A DNA stretch of 64,000 bases from Ottelia alismoides (GCA_037367405.1 JAZKJV010010752.1:62001-126000), one strand, 5' to 3'; counted from the first letter of the stretch, positions 1 to 10,359 are shown. The notes: a model not told the origin generated them from the sequence alone. Numbers and translations are program-made.

Positions 1-1596
1 CATATTTTCCCCTCTGACTTTTTGGTTTTATTGCTTAGTCCTGAAAATATGATTTGTAATGTATATAATGGTGGTATTTTTGCATGGAACCCTATATCTC
101 ATTATGTAATTTCATCGATGTCTATGCCATCTCACCTCACTTGGTCCCCCCACGTGAGGTGCGAATTTTGCACCTATACCCCTATTGATTTTTTATATTT
201 AAAAATAGTCCATAAATTTGTATAATTAGTGCTAATTTTTTGAGAAAATTATACAGAGGACCTTGAACTTTTTGTATGTTGCACTTATACCCCCGTCAAG
301 CGATTTTAATTAAAATATATGTGGTTAAATTGTAAATTAGCCCCTGATTTTTTGTTTTAGGGTCCTGGAATGCATGTAGCTTTTTAATATTTGCAAAAAG
401 GTCCCTAACAATTTTCGATTTTTGTGCATTTTTGTGTATTTTTTATAAATATCATCCTTGCTCTAAAAATGAGCAAAAGTAGGACAATGTACTTGGATGC
501 ATATTCTTTCATGCCATATTTTTATTGTTGCATTTCATACATATTTACTTTTTATTTAAAAAAAATCAATAAGAGCACTTTTTACCCCTATTTGACTTAG
601 AAAATATCTAAAATATAAAAAAATGAAAAAAAATCCAAAAAAAACAAATTTTGTCTATCAGATCAAAAATATCTAAAAATATAGAAAGGAAATGATAAAA
701 AAATTAAAAAGCCCCAAAATCCTTATAAAATTATAAAAATTCTTCAAAAAATCCAAAATTGTTCATTTATCTCTGAATTTTCCTTTTTTATATATTATCT
801 ATTAAAAATAGTTTTGGGAAATTTTGATTATATTTAGTATTTTTAAATTTTAAAACAATGCGGTCTATTTACTTAATCTCTGTTTTGGGATATTTTTTAC
901 TTTAAAAATACCTAAAATTTACAAAAATACCCATAAAATTACAAAAACATTAGAAAAAATATGGGGGAAATATTAAAACATTCTGTTTTACGAGCTTTAA
1001 TTATTTTATATATATATTATAATTATAATACCATACATTGTATAAATATATATAATAATGATTATAAAATCCTTATAAATATTTTTAAAACAAAAAATTA
1101 TATATGATGGATTATATTTTGTATATATTATTATGATATAATAATTATTTTACACCCTATATGCATTATTATATTTATATATTCATATACCCTTACACAC
1201 ACATATACATATATATATATGTATTTAGATTAATAAATAAAAAATTAAAAATTAAATATATATATAGAGAGAGAGAGAGAAGAGAATACTCAAATAAAAG
1301 TTTAAAAACCAAAAACCCACGTAAAAAAATATTTGTGTGCATAATTCATTTTTGATTAGCAATAATCATTAGGCTACCTAGTTTGATCTTAGTGGTTCGA
1401 CCTCTACATACTTACACTATACATCTTTATTTGTAGAGTATAATAAATTATACTTTACATTTTTGTCATTGATTGATTCATTATCTGTTGTGGGTTCTTC
1501 TTGTCTAACCTGACTTTCGTGAGCGGTCGCTTCAACGACACTCTATCTTCGCTTTTTAGAGAGGATATTTTAAACCTTTGCAGAAGTCTCGTCAAC
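1..1596 (+). mobile_element. Eroded Athila-type LTR (3' portion), plus orientation
   Basis: The stretch 1390-1596 lines up by eye with the sense end of the LTR of the Athila element at 10365-28765, read there on the minus strand. Shared blocks in order include GACCTCTACA, TTTGTAGAGT followed by TAATAAATT, GTGGGTT, GACTTxCGxGAG, CAACGAC and a terminal run ending in CA near 1596. Further left, a CACGTGAGG block and text like 'tttgcacctatacccc' match the same LTR. Divergence is high. The element lies opposite to the full-length Athila. The left end is outside the window, and a clear primer site after 1596 is not preserved. An apparent reading frame at 1501-1719 lies mostly in this LTR and is not a gene. 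Confidence 0.6.
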
Positions 1597-2495
1597 AATG
1601 CCCAAGCCCTTCACAACCTTTGTGACGACAAATATTGTTCCATGCAACGAGTTGGGGTTCATGAGCATCAGATGTTCCCTTATAGAGGAAGGTGGATCGA
1701 ATCGAGACTAATTTCTTAGGACATATTTAGGAATATGGTTTATAGAGCAAAGATGTGCAATAACATGGTGTGTAATGGTTGCGTTAAGAATAGCATATCT
1801 AGAAGATATATGAAGGTAAATTCTTTTGAGCATCAAAAATCCTTATACTAACTTGATCATTTATTTACCCAAAAAATAAAATTATTTCCCAAGTATATTT
1901 ATTTGTCCATGTCTCAATTAATGTATGGGACCAAGTACCTCTAGAAAATCCATTGGGCATTAGGATAGAAGGTGTGAGGTCCGCATTGTTCACAATCAGC
2001 AAGGAAGATTTAAAGTAATTAACACTAGTTTAATCAGTAGACTTTAATCTAAAACGTTCTCTTAGCTCTTAAAGATGCCAGCGGAATGTTTTAAGTACAA
2101 TTGAAAATTAGAGAAACCACTTCCTAGAGTAAAAAATAATAATTATATTTTGTTAGATATTAAACTGAGTAAACACTTATGCTAAGACAAGAATCCTTAA
2201 TCTCTTGAAAGGATCTTATTAAGAAAATCATTTGTGTTTGATTAATCTGATATTAAGATATAAAACATTTATCATCACAACCTATTTCAGATTTGTTCGT
2301 TTGCTTTTGCATTTAAATGTTGAAATATGTTGTACTAAACAATCTTTTAAGAATGGAAATTGGATGCTGGAAGATATTGAGCATTTCAATGATGTTTATA
2401 CATTAAAGTCGACTGATTAAATTGAGTTATTCTCCAATGGGGTATAACTCTTGCAAAATATTACTCAAAATGGTATGGTTTGTAAATATTTCTCT
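1597..2495. other. Unassigned AT-rich DNA
   Basis: No convincing gene, RNA or complete repeat was recognised here. By position it could be internal sequence of the eroded Athila element to its left, but no gag-like protein sequence was recognisable. Confidence 0.4.
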
Positions 2496-2705
2496 GATTA
2501 GGCATATAACGGCAAATTGTTTGCAGTTGGGTGTGCCAAAAGGGGCAAACGATTCGTCGCGCGTGGCAAACCGTTTGTTGTGCCATATGGACGGTCAAAA
2601 CCTTCACCCGCGATGAAAATATGGATTCCCCGACTCCTTCTTGACCGTCCATGTGGAGCGGCAAACAGTTTGTCATATCAAAGTAAACCGCTTGTTGATA
2701 TATCC
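2496..2705. repeat. Imperfect foldback element with GCAAAC/GTTTGC words
   Basis: Two arms face each other around a short centre: CATATGGACGGTCAA near 2583 pairs with TTGACCGTCCATGTG near 2642, and GGCAAACCGTTTGT near 2565 pairs imperfectly with ACAAACTGTTTGCC-type sequence near 2660. The body repeats the word GCAAAC several times. Ends and target duplication could not be fixed. The DNA between 2706 and 3199 shows nothing recognisable. Confidence 0.4.
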
Positions 2706-3199
2706 CTATTCTAATAAATATTTTCACGACATCCTCATTTAGGTCAAATACCCCACCCTCTTTCTTAAACTGCCCGATTAAATTAGTGATAGACGTAAAA
2801 TTGCCATTGAAATATATCTCATTTTTATAGTGATTTAAAGGATAGAAAAGGCTAATTATTGCACTGGTCTTTAACAACAGTAGTTGAAGATGCACTGAAA
2901 ATAAGGTGGCTCAAAATGCAATGTGTGTCCATTCAACCGAAGCATCTCATCCTCATTTACTTTGCTTCGTCTTATGAATAAGAAACTTGATTTTAAGAAT
3001 AAAAACTTGAAAAATTTCATACCATCATATATTGCTCACCTTTTCATAGATTGTGGACAAATTTGTGTCACGTGTGGACGTAATAGACAACAAGAGGAAG
3101 GTGTCCCACTAAGGAGATATCATCATTGCTTGGTTTGGATAATCTACATTTGACTTGATTTGACCGGTACGAGCTCTCACGGAGGAATACGAACTCCAA

Positions 3200-3448
3200 G
3201 GACATGTTTATGTGGAGAATAATCATTGGAATATAAGGAGTAATTTTTTCTTCCAATGTCTTTCTCATTTACATCCTATTATTTCATCTTTCCACACTTA
3301 TTTCTATCTTTATTTCACCTTACCTATCTTTATTCTATTTTATTATTTTATTTTTATCTTTGCATCCAAACAAAGAATAAATCATTATTCTTCTTATTTT
3401 CCTTATTCTCCATCTTTATTCCTAGTTATTCCTGAATTGAACGCCTCC
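3200..3448. mobile_element. Tourist-like MITE, diverged
   Basis: The left end (GGACATGTTTATGTGGAGAATAA) and the inverted right end (GGAGGCGTTCAATTCAGGAATAA) are related terminal repeats. The body is rich in TATT/TTAT words and ends before TAA at 3449. The element resembles the MITE at 3987-4220. The left target copy is changed (CAA). Confidence 0.5.
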
Positions 3449-3986
3449 TAAGTTATGTTCCTCTTCATGGAGCAATGGCAAACATAGTCAATACTATTTC
3501 AGTTTTACATTACCAAAGTCTAAGTAAACCCACAATTTACACATTAATAATCTCTTGTTAAAGTATCTAAAATAAAGTATGGGCATATCATCCATAGAGC
3601 CATTTATTTCTATAATTCGTTTGCAAGATATGGAATCGGGATATGGTCTTTATCTTTCAAATTTGTTTTCCCTCGATAGACAGTCAATATTTTGATGAGG
3701 GAGTCAAGATAAGACATGGTTTGGCTCTCCATTCTTCCATCATCGGTTTCTCCCACAATAAAAATGCAGTTATATTTTCGAACAAACAACTTTATCAAAC
3801 ATAACTGACTTATATTTGTTATCCGCAAATAATTGTCATTTATCTCTCTTTATCCATCTAAATCGTATCACTCCAATCAAACCTAAATGAGCTAGCATGC
3901 ATCTGATAATTAATTCTAATTACTTTGTGCCTGGTGACTTGTATTTTTTAAACTACAACTTATTTGTAAAGGCGGAGATACTTTTA

Positions 3987-4220
3987 GGGGGTGTTCGGTT
4001 CAAGAATAAGCAGGAATAAGGATAGGAATAAAGAAAATAAGCATATATTCTCTGTTCGGCAGAAAGATGGGAATAAGGAGAATAAGGTGGAATAAAGGTA
4101 GGTAAGGTGGAATAAGCTGAAATAATGAGATGTGGATGAGAATAGTCACACTCTTTGGACCCTTGCAGAGCGAGGAATTAACCTCTTATTCCAGTGCTTA
4201 TTCTCCAAACGAACATGGTC
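3987..4220. mobile_element. Tourist-like MITE with TTA target duplication
   Basis: The element is 234 bp and flanked by TTA at 3984-3986 and 4221-4223. Terminal inverted repeats are GGGGGTGTTCGGTT... on the left and GACCATGTTCGTTT... on the inverted right end, both followed by GAATAAG. A TTA duplication and G-rich ends with a GTTTGG-like core are the marks of PIF/Harbinger-derived (Tourist) MITEs. Confidence 0.7.
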
Positions 4221-4297
4221 TTAAGCTTTATGTCTACTGTGACGGCCTCATTATCCAAGTATCGAGAGAAATAAATACAAGTTGTTTATATATATAT

Positions 4298-4691
4298 GGA
4301 AAAGGGAATATGCACCAAGGTGCATGTAATTTTACATGCACCAGGGTTTATATCTTCCACATTTTTTACTTTTTTGAAAAACATCACCATGTATATTCAT
4401 CCCTATATCCCTCGTATAAGTCATTCCAATTTCGTCAGAAACAAAGACTCCTATGCCTTCCATCTAGAATAGCTAATTTTAATGGTTTTAGAATTGTTGT
4501 AATCTACTTGTTCTAGATGGAGGGTATAGGAATCTTTGTTTGTGACGAAATTCGAATAACATAATGGATGGATATATATATATATATATATGAATAAATA
4601 TGGTGATATTTTCCGAAAAAAGTAGAAAAACGTGGAAGATATAGACCCCGATGCATGTAAAATTACATGCACCGGGTGCATGCTCCCCAAC

Positions 4692-4693
<2 letters not shown>
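4298..4693. mobile_element. TA-tract foldback element 1 (GCACC end type)
   Basis: A near-palindrome of about 396 bp lies between TA-repeat DNA on both sides. Both ends carry the nested small hairpin GCACCAAGGTGCATGTAA...TTACATGCACC, then a 'cttccacattttt' block. The core has the block ATTTCGTCAGAAAC facing its inverted copy. There is no coding potential. Confidence 0.75.

Positions 4694-4751
<58 letters not shown>
4694..4751. repeat. (TA)n microsatellite
   Basis: About 58 bp of almost pure TA repeat separates foldback elements 1 and 2. Confidence 0.95.
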
Positions 4752-4753
<2 letters not shown>

Positions 4754-5134
4754 TTAAATGAGGCTACTCCCTGGGAGTAGCTAATTGGCTACTCTCACCC
4801 CTATTTTTCCTCTATTTTTTATTTTTTTGGAAATAAAAAATATGTATATTCATCACTATATCCCCCTAACATATCATTCCAATTTCATCAGAAACAGACT
4901 CTTATGCCCTCCATCTGAAGGGGATCAATTTCGGCAATTCTTAGACCGTTAAAATTTGACAGTCTTGATGGAGGGGATAGAAGTCTCGAATTAAGTTGAA
5001 TTTTGAATGACATCATGGTGACATATTGTGATCTAAATTCCAGTAGATTTCATTTCAGAAAATAAAAAAATATAGAGAAAAAAGGGTGGGAGCATGTAAG
5101 TTGGCTACAACCAGGGAGCATACTCCCTTTTCCC
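4752..5134. mobile_element. TA-tract foldback element 2 (GGGAGTAGCC end type, mixed)
   Basis: A foldback of about 383 bp. The left end has the GGGAGTAGC...GCTACTC mini-hairpin. The right end has a related but different form (GGGAGCATACTCCC near GTTGTAGCCAACTT). The internal core keeps the CATCxGAAACAGACTC-type block. It is flanked by (TA)n on the left and a TG/CG/TA tract on the right (5135-5186). Confidence 0.7.
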
Positions 5135-5186
5135 ATATGTGTGTGTGTGTGCGCGCGCGTGCATGCGTGCATGTATATGTATATAT
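5135..5186. repeat. (TG)n/(CG)n/(TA)n mixed dinucleotide tract
   Basis: Alternating purine-pyrimidine DNA: TG repeats, then CG repeats, then TGCA and TA words. It lies between foldback elements 2 and 3. Confidence 0.9.
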
Positions 5187-5498
5187 GTTAAATGGGGCTT
5201 CCCCCTGGGGAGAGCTAACTTGGCTATATTATGTTTTATTAAAATTTTGTGCGAAACAGAGACTCCTACAGCCTCCATCCAGACAGACATTTTTTAACGG
5301 TATTAGAATTGCTAAAAACGACCCCGTCTGGATGGATAATGTAGGAGTCTTTATTTCGTACGAAATTTTAATGACATAATATAGGGATATATTGACGAAA
5401 ATTCACGGAAGAAATTTTCAACAAAAAAATGAAAAACTGGGCGAAATGGGACGGGGGAGCTAAGTTAGCTCCCCATGGGGACAGCCCTATTTTACCCA
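5187..5498. mobile_element. TA-tract foldback element 3 (CCCCTGGGGA end type)
   Basis: Inverted ends (GTTAAATGGGGCTTCCCCCT on the left; the inverted right end begins GGGTAAAATAGGGCTGTCCC) enclose the core blocks GCGAAACAGAGACTCCTACA and the inverted match AGGAGTCTTTATTTCG. Short TA tracts flank it. Confidence 0.7.
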
Positions 5499-5509
5499 CA
5501 TATATATAT

Positions 5510-5673
5510 GAGTGATCCTATGAGAGCAAAAAGTTGTGAGAGCATGAGAGGGATGATTCTGGACCACATGATTCAGCTAGAAGAGAGAAGACCAGGAGAG
5601 AGAAAACAGAATCATGTGGTTTAGAATCATTCCTCTCATGCTCTCACAATTTTTTGCTCTCATAGGATCACTC
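5510..5673. mobile_element. TA-tract foldback element 4, unrelated family
   Basis: A palindrome of about 164 bp with arms GAGTGATCCTATGAGAGCAA and continuing homology of about 65 bp on each side. It has no similarity to the shared core of its neighbours, yet it too is bounded by TATATA on both sides. Confidence 0.75.
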
Positions 5674-5732
5674 CTATATATATATATATACACATAGATA
5701 TATATATATATATACATACACGTATATGTATA

Positions 5733-6020
5733 GGTGCAATGGGGTTGCTCCTGCCCCATTTCGTGCAAATTTTTTTATTTTTATTCTTCTATATATCCCT
5801 TCTATATGTCATTCGAATTTCATCATATGTCCATCTAGAACAGGTCGATTACAACAATGTTAGACTGTTAAAATTATATATTCTAGATGTATGGCATAGG
5901 AGTCTCCGTTTCTAATGAATCTCGAATGACATATAGGAGATGTGTGTGTGTGTGTGTTTGTGTGAATATATATGGTGATATTTTGTAAAAAAATTACATG
6001 AAAATGAGGACGCCCCATTC
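5733..6020. mobile_element. TA-tract foldback element 5, diverged
   Basis: The left end GGTGCAATGGGGTTGCTCC and a shared core (CATCTAGAACAGG... and the inverted ATGGCATAGGAGTCTCCG) identify a decayed member. The right end runs into poly-C, (CT)n and (TA)n at about 6020-6090. A (TG)n tract has grown inside at about 5940-5964. Confidence 0.6.
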
Positions 6021-6071
<51 letters not shown>

Positions 6072-6090
6072 CACACATATATATATATAT

Positions 6091-6473
6091 GGGGAAAAGG
6101 AGTCTACCTCGGCGGTTGCAGGTAACTTCCTACACCCGGCCTAATTTTTCATTATTTTTTGATTTTTTTTAAAATGAAACCTTAGGAGATTTAGATCACC
6201 ATATATCACCATGTTGTCATTCCAAATTCAACTTGATTCGAGACTTCTATCATCTCCATCAAGACTATCAAATTTTAACGGTCTCAGAATTGCTGAAATT
6301 GACCTTGTTTAGATGAACGTGCTAGGAATGTTTGTTTTACATGAAACTTGAAACACATATTTCCATTAACATATTAAGTAGATCCCTCCAACTTTTAATT
6401 CAAAAAAATAAAAAAAATAATCGGCAAATGGGGTGGGTGCAGGGAGTTTCTTACACCCTAGGGTGCAGGCTCC
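6091..6473. mobile_element. TA-tract foldback element 6 (GCAGG/TACACCC end type)
   Basis: The ends are a third type: GGGGAAAAGGAGTCTACCTC on the left and the inverted AGGAGCCTGCACCCTAGGGT on the right. The core still shows CATCAAGACTATCAAATTTT-like and TTTAGATGAACGTGCTAGGA-like arms. Flanks are (TA)n. Confidence 0.65.
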
Positions 6474-6483
6474 TATATATATA

Positions 6484-6871
6484 GGGTAAAATGGGGCTGC
6501 CCCTGGGAGTAGCCAACTTGGCTACTCCCACCCCTATTTTTCCCTCATATTTTTATTTCTTTAGAAAATAAAAATTTGTATATTCATCACTATATCCCTC
6601 TAACATTCTATTAAAATTTCGTCAGAAACAGAGATTCCTAGGCCCTCCATCCAGACGTCGTTTTTTTTAACGGTAGCAGGATTTTTTAAATCGACCCTGT
6701 TTGGATGGAGACCGTAGGAGTCTCTGTTTCTGACGAAATTTTAATAGAATGTTAGAGGGATATAATGATGAATTTACAAATTTTTATTTTCCAAAGAAAT
6801 AAAAAATGAGGGGAAAATAGGGGTGGGAGTAGCCAAGTTGGCTACTCCCAGGGGGCAGCCCCATTTAACCC
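6484..6871. mobile_element. TA-tract foldback element 7 (GGGAGTAGCCAACTT end type)
   Basis: A near-perfect foldback of 388 bp. Both ends carry GGGTAAAATGGGGCTGCCCC-like sequence and the mini-hairpin GGGAGTAGCCAACTTGGCTA. The core has AATTTCGTCAGAAACAGAGA facing its inverted copy. It is bounded by short TA runs. Confidence 0.8.
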
Positions 6872-6881
6872 ATATATATAT

Positions 6882-7256
6882 GGGGTTGATGGGGTTGTCC
6901 CCAACATGGCTGCCCCGTCCTATTTTTGGGTAATTTTTTTTATTTTTTTGAAAAATATCGTCATGTAAATTCATCCTTATATCCCTCCTATATGTCATTC
7001 GAATTTCGTCAGAAACAGAGACTCCTACGGCCTACATCTAGACAGGGTTGATTTAAAAAATCCTGTGACCGTTAAAAAAATGACTTCTGGATGAAGGTCG
7101 TAGGAGTCTCTGTTTCTGACGAAATTCGAATGGCATATAGAAGGGATATATGGATGAATATACATGGTGATATTTTTCCAAAAAAATAAAAAAAATGCGA
7201 AAAATGGGGTGTGGCCAGCCATGTTGGCTACCCCTAGGGGGCAGCCCCATTTTTCC
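6882..7256. mobile_element. TA-tract foldback element 8 (mixed ends)
   Basis: The left end GGGGTTGATGGGGTTGTCCC differs from the right end (inverted GGAAAAATGGGGCTGCCCCC), which looks like the element 7 type. The core is the shared AATTTCGTCAGAAACAGAGA form. It is flanked by TA on the left and (TA)n(GA)n on the right. Confidence 0.75.
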
Positions 7257-7257
7257 T

Positions 7258-7306
<49 letters not shown>
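7257..7306. repeat. (TA)n(GA)n compound microsatellite
   Basis: A TA run followed by a GA run, between foldback elements 8 and 9. Confidence 0.9.
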
Positions 7307-7683
7307 GGAGCTTGCACCAAGGTGCATGTAACTTTACATGCACCGGCGCTTATATCTTCCACATTTTTTACTTTTTTGAAAAATACCACCATGTATATTC
7401 ATCCATATATCCCTCCAATATGCCATTCGAATTTCGTTAGAAACGGAGACTCCTATGACCTCCATCCAGAACAGGTAATTTTAACGGTCTTAGAATTGCT
7501 GTAATCGACCTGTTCTGGATGGAGGTCATAGGAGTCTCTGTTTCTGACGAAATTCGAATGACATATTGGAGGGATATATAGATGAATATACATGGTGGTA
7601 TTTTTCAAAAAAATAAAAAAATGTGGAAGATATAAGCGTCGGTGCATGTAAAGTTACATGCACCTTGGTGCAAGCTCCCCATC

Positions 7684-7686
<3 letters not shown>
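7307..7686. mobile_element. TA-tract foldback element 9 (GCTTGCACCAAGG end type)
   Basis: A foldback of about 380 bp with nested terminal hairpins (GCACCAAGGTGCATGTAA and TTACATGCACC). The core arms contain CATTCGAATTTCGT, CAGAAACGGAGACTCCTATG and CCTCCATCCAGAACAGG, with their inverted copies. The two arms match almost base for base, which suggests a fairly young copy. Confidence 0.8.

Positions 7687-7720
<34 letters not shown>
7687..7720. repeat. (TA)n spacer between two like foldback elements
   Basis: A pure AT/TA run of about 34 bp. The words on either side (ATCCTC and GAGGAT) are also mirror images, so elements 9 and 10 together form a larger palindrome. Confidence 0.9.
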
Positions 7721-7723
<3 letters not shown>

Positions 7724-8100
7724 GATGGGGAGCTTGCACCAAGGTGCATGTAATTTTTCATGCACCGGGGCTTATATCTTCCACATTTTTTATTTTTTTG
7801 AAAAATATCACCATGTATATTCATCTGTATATCCCTCCTATATTCCATTCGAATTTCATCAGAAACAGAGACTCCTATGACCTCCATCTGGAACAGGTCG
7901 ATTACAGCAATTCTAAGACCGTTAAAATTACATGTTCCAGATGGAGGTCATAAGAGTCTTTGTTTCTGACGAAATTCGAATGGCATATAGGAGGGATATA
8001 TAGATGAATATACATGGTGATATTTTTCAAAAAAATAAAAAATGTGGAAGATATAAGCCCCGGTGCATGAAAAATTACATGCACCTTGGTGCAAGCTCCC

Positions 8101-8106
<6 letters not shown>
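7721..8106. mobile_element. TA-tract foldback element 10 (GCTTGCACCAAGG end type)
   Basis: Same family as element 9. It begins GAGGATGGGGAGCTTGCACC and ends with its inverted copy before (CT)n(TA)n. The core arms are CAGAAACAGAGACTCCTATG and CCTCCATCTGGAACAGG with inverted partners. Confidence 0.8.

Positions 8107-8165
<59 letters not shown>
8107..8165. repeat. (CT)n(TA)n compound microsatellite
   Basis: A run of about 20 CT units followed by TA units. Confidence 0.9.
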
Positions 8166-8551
8166 GGGTAAAATGGGGCTGCCCCTAGGGAGTAGCCAAC
8201 TTGTCTACTCCCACCCCTATTTTTCCCTTATTTTTTATTTCTTTGGAAAATAAAAATTTGTATATTCATCATTATATCCCTCTCACATTCTATTAAAATT
8301 TCGTCAGAAACAGAGACTCTTAGGCCCTCCATCCAGACGTCATTTTTTTAACGGTCGCAGGATTTTTTAAATGGACCATGTTTGGATGGAGGCCGTAGGA
8401 CTCTCTGTTTCTGACGAAAATTTTAATAGAATGTGAGAGGGATATAATTATGAATATACAAATTTTTATTTTCCAAAAAAATAAAAAAATGAGGGAAAAA
8501 TAGGGGTGGGAGTAGCCAAGTTGGCTACTCCCTGGGGGCAGCCCCATTTAC

Positions 8552-8553
<2 letters not shown>
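8166..8553. mobile_element. TA-tract foldback element 11 (GGGAGTAGCCAACTT end type)
   Basis: Closely related to element 7 along its whole length: same ends, same mini-hairpin and a core with CATCCAGACGTC facing TTTGGATGGAGGCCGTAGGA. (TA)n lies on both sides (8554-8593 on the right). Confidence 0.8.
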
Positions 8554-8596
<43 letters not shown>

Positions 8597-8598
<2 letters not shown>

Positions 8599-8795
8599 GT
8601 TTGGTTGGTTACTGGGTAGTGTGGGTTGGGATAATCTCATGTGAATAGTAGTTGCTTGGATGGTTATGAGGATTGGAGAGGGTTGGAATAAGAAATTGAT
8701 ATAATATCATATTGATTTGTGATGAAAATTCCAACCCAGAAATTCTGAGAGATAAACCGGGTTACACAGAAGTAATCTGGTAACCAAACGGACCC
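8597..8795. mobile_element. Tourist-like MITE, TAA target duplication
   Basis: Flanked by TAA at 8594-8596 and 8796-8798. The left end AGGTTTGGTTGGTTAC and the inverted right end GGGTCCGTTTGGTTAC are terminal repeats. The body shares 'gtgaatagtagttg' with the split MITE at 29122-34216. It inserted directly next to a TA tract. The stretch 8796-9413 after it shows nothing recognisable. Confidence 0.65.
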
Positions 8796-9413
8796 TAAAT
8801 AAATGATGGCAATATCTTTTATATGATTAATCTCATCCTTTCCATGCACCCTCGTATCAAATTTTGGGATGTACAAATTATGGAGATGCTCGTCAAATAT
8901 TGGAGTAGGGGAATATACGTCTAGTTGATAGACATGTGACCGGACTATGCATGCACAAGGAATGATGCTTTGACTAAGACCAAGCAATTAAGGAACGTAA
9001 CTTCGTTATGATGTGTCTCGATCAAAAGAGGCTTTTGCCCCCAAAAATATTTATAGAGATTAGTGCAGTTGATGATATTTCTTGGATCTTGCATCAGATA
9101 AATGTGCTCTAAAAAGGTATTTTTGTTGTGTAGGGAAGTATCATTTGAATAAATTTCTAAGAAAAAAAGGTACATAAAAGTGATCGTCTTTATGGAAAGA
9201 TATAGCATGATGCCTCTTTGGTAACATGAAGAGGCACGAGTATTATTCTCTTTGACCTAGCTTCCATGAATGGTAGTTTAAGGACTTATGTCGATTTTTT
9301 ATAACTTCAAAAGGATAGCAAAATATGGTGGTCTATTAACTGGAAGATTTATTGCTTATTTAATCACCAATTCATTTATACGATTTCAATTCTGAGGTAT
9401 ATATATCATATAT

Positions 9414-9721
9414 CATTACAAGGAAAATAAGTTGTAATTACATAACTATAGTCACGGATATTCTTTGTGGCCACGGAATTGGGCTCTGGCTCCAACATGT
9501 CGTGGTCAGTAGCCATAGATACAAGTCTCATCGCGAGAGTTCTCTAACCACGGATATGACGTGGCCACTACAAGTGATCATAGAACTTATCGTGGCCACA
9601 ACTCTTGTATGAAGACTTTAGCCACGGATTGTACCTACGAGAAACTAGTGGCCATGGAATTATCGTGGCAACAAGTTTTCGTAGCCATATTCCGTGACTA
9701 CAACTCATTTTTCTTGTAGTG
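9414..9721. mobile_element. CACTA-like (En/Spm) mini-element
   Basis: The inverted right end begins CACTACAAGAAAAATGAG and the left end begins CATTACAAGGAAAATAAG; CACTACAAGAAAA is the classic CACTA terminus. The body is 308 bp of words CCACGG/CGTGGCC in both orientations, about ten in all, resembling the subterminal protein-binding repeats of this superfamily. There is no transposase. Three-base flanks (TAT/TGT) do not match exactly. Confidence 0.7.
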
Positions 9722-9968
9722 TGTGATTGAAAGAGATGGTAATTCCGTGACTACTTGCTTTCCGATTCGACAATTCCCAAGCAAATATTTGCAGTAAGAA
9801 AGGGCGCTTTTTCAGAATCTTGGGTCGTCATATCCCCACCAACATACAACAACCTCCCAAAAGCGATATATACTTGTGGGTTATTTCCTTGACTCGGGAA
9901 ACACTTACTCATGATGAATAAGGATAGGGATCACTCTCTTCAACTATGAGGTATGTAGACCTTCTTTA

Positions 9969-10274
9969 AGAGCATGTATAGTAACTGTGTTGGATTTGTT
10001 CAGGTATCTTCCTATGAATAATAGCTATTTGGATAGTTGGAAAGGTTGGAGAGGGTAAGAATGATGAATGTGATGTGATGTGACATTGATTATGTATAAT
10101 ATTAATTTTTTAATTATAATAATATTTTTTGTTAATTTTTTATTTGAACGTGGTTAAAAAATATCATAACAAAGAAACTGTAAGATCCATACAACTAATT
10201 CCAGCCTAAGAATGCAGAGATATGGCATGGGATATGCCAGGTTACTCCAGGGTAACCTGGCAACCAAACAGGCC
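9969..10274. mobile_element. Tourist-like MITE with TTA target duplication
   Basis: 306 bp between TTA at 9966-9968 and 10275-10277. The right end ...CAACCAAACAGGCC is the usual Tourist type; the left end is decayed. The body (ACTGTGTTGGATTTGTT, GATGTGATGTGACATTGAT, TTATTTGAACGTGGTTAAAA) is the same family as the MITE split by the Copia element at 29149-33950. The 247 bp to its left are unassigned. Confidence 0.7.
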
Positions 10275-10359
10275 TTAAGGGTTGAAAAGAATACATTGTA
10301 AACAAGGAGACTTTCATACAAGTCCTCGAGCTTCCCTTTTCAAAGCCAGCCAAATGCAG

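Noticed and set aside
1501..1719. A 72-codon open frame on the plus strand
   Set aside because: The first half lies in sequence matching the end of the Athila LTR, and no family was recognised; treated as chance.
4308..8110. CRISPR-like regular repeats
   Set aside because: The repeated units are 300-400 bp palindromes separated by dinucleotide tracts in a plant genome; there are no short direct repeats with unique spacers.
4298..8553. Many frames of 60-130 codons resembling one another (ICHSNFVRNRDSYDLH type)
   Set aside because: These are translations of the two arms of the foldback elements; the same text appears on both strands because of the inverted repeats.
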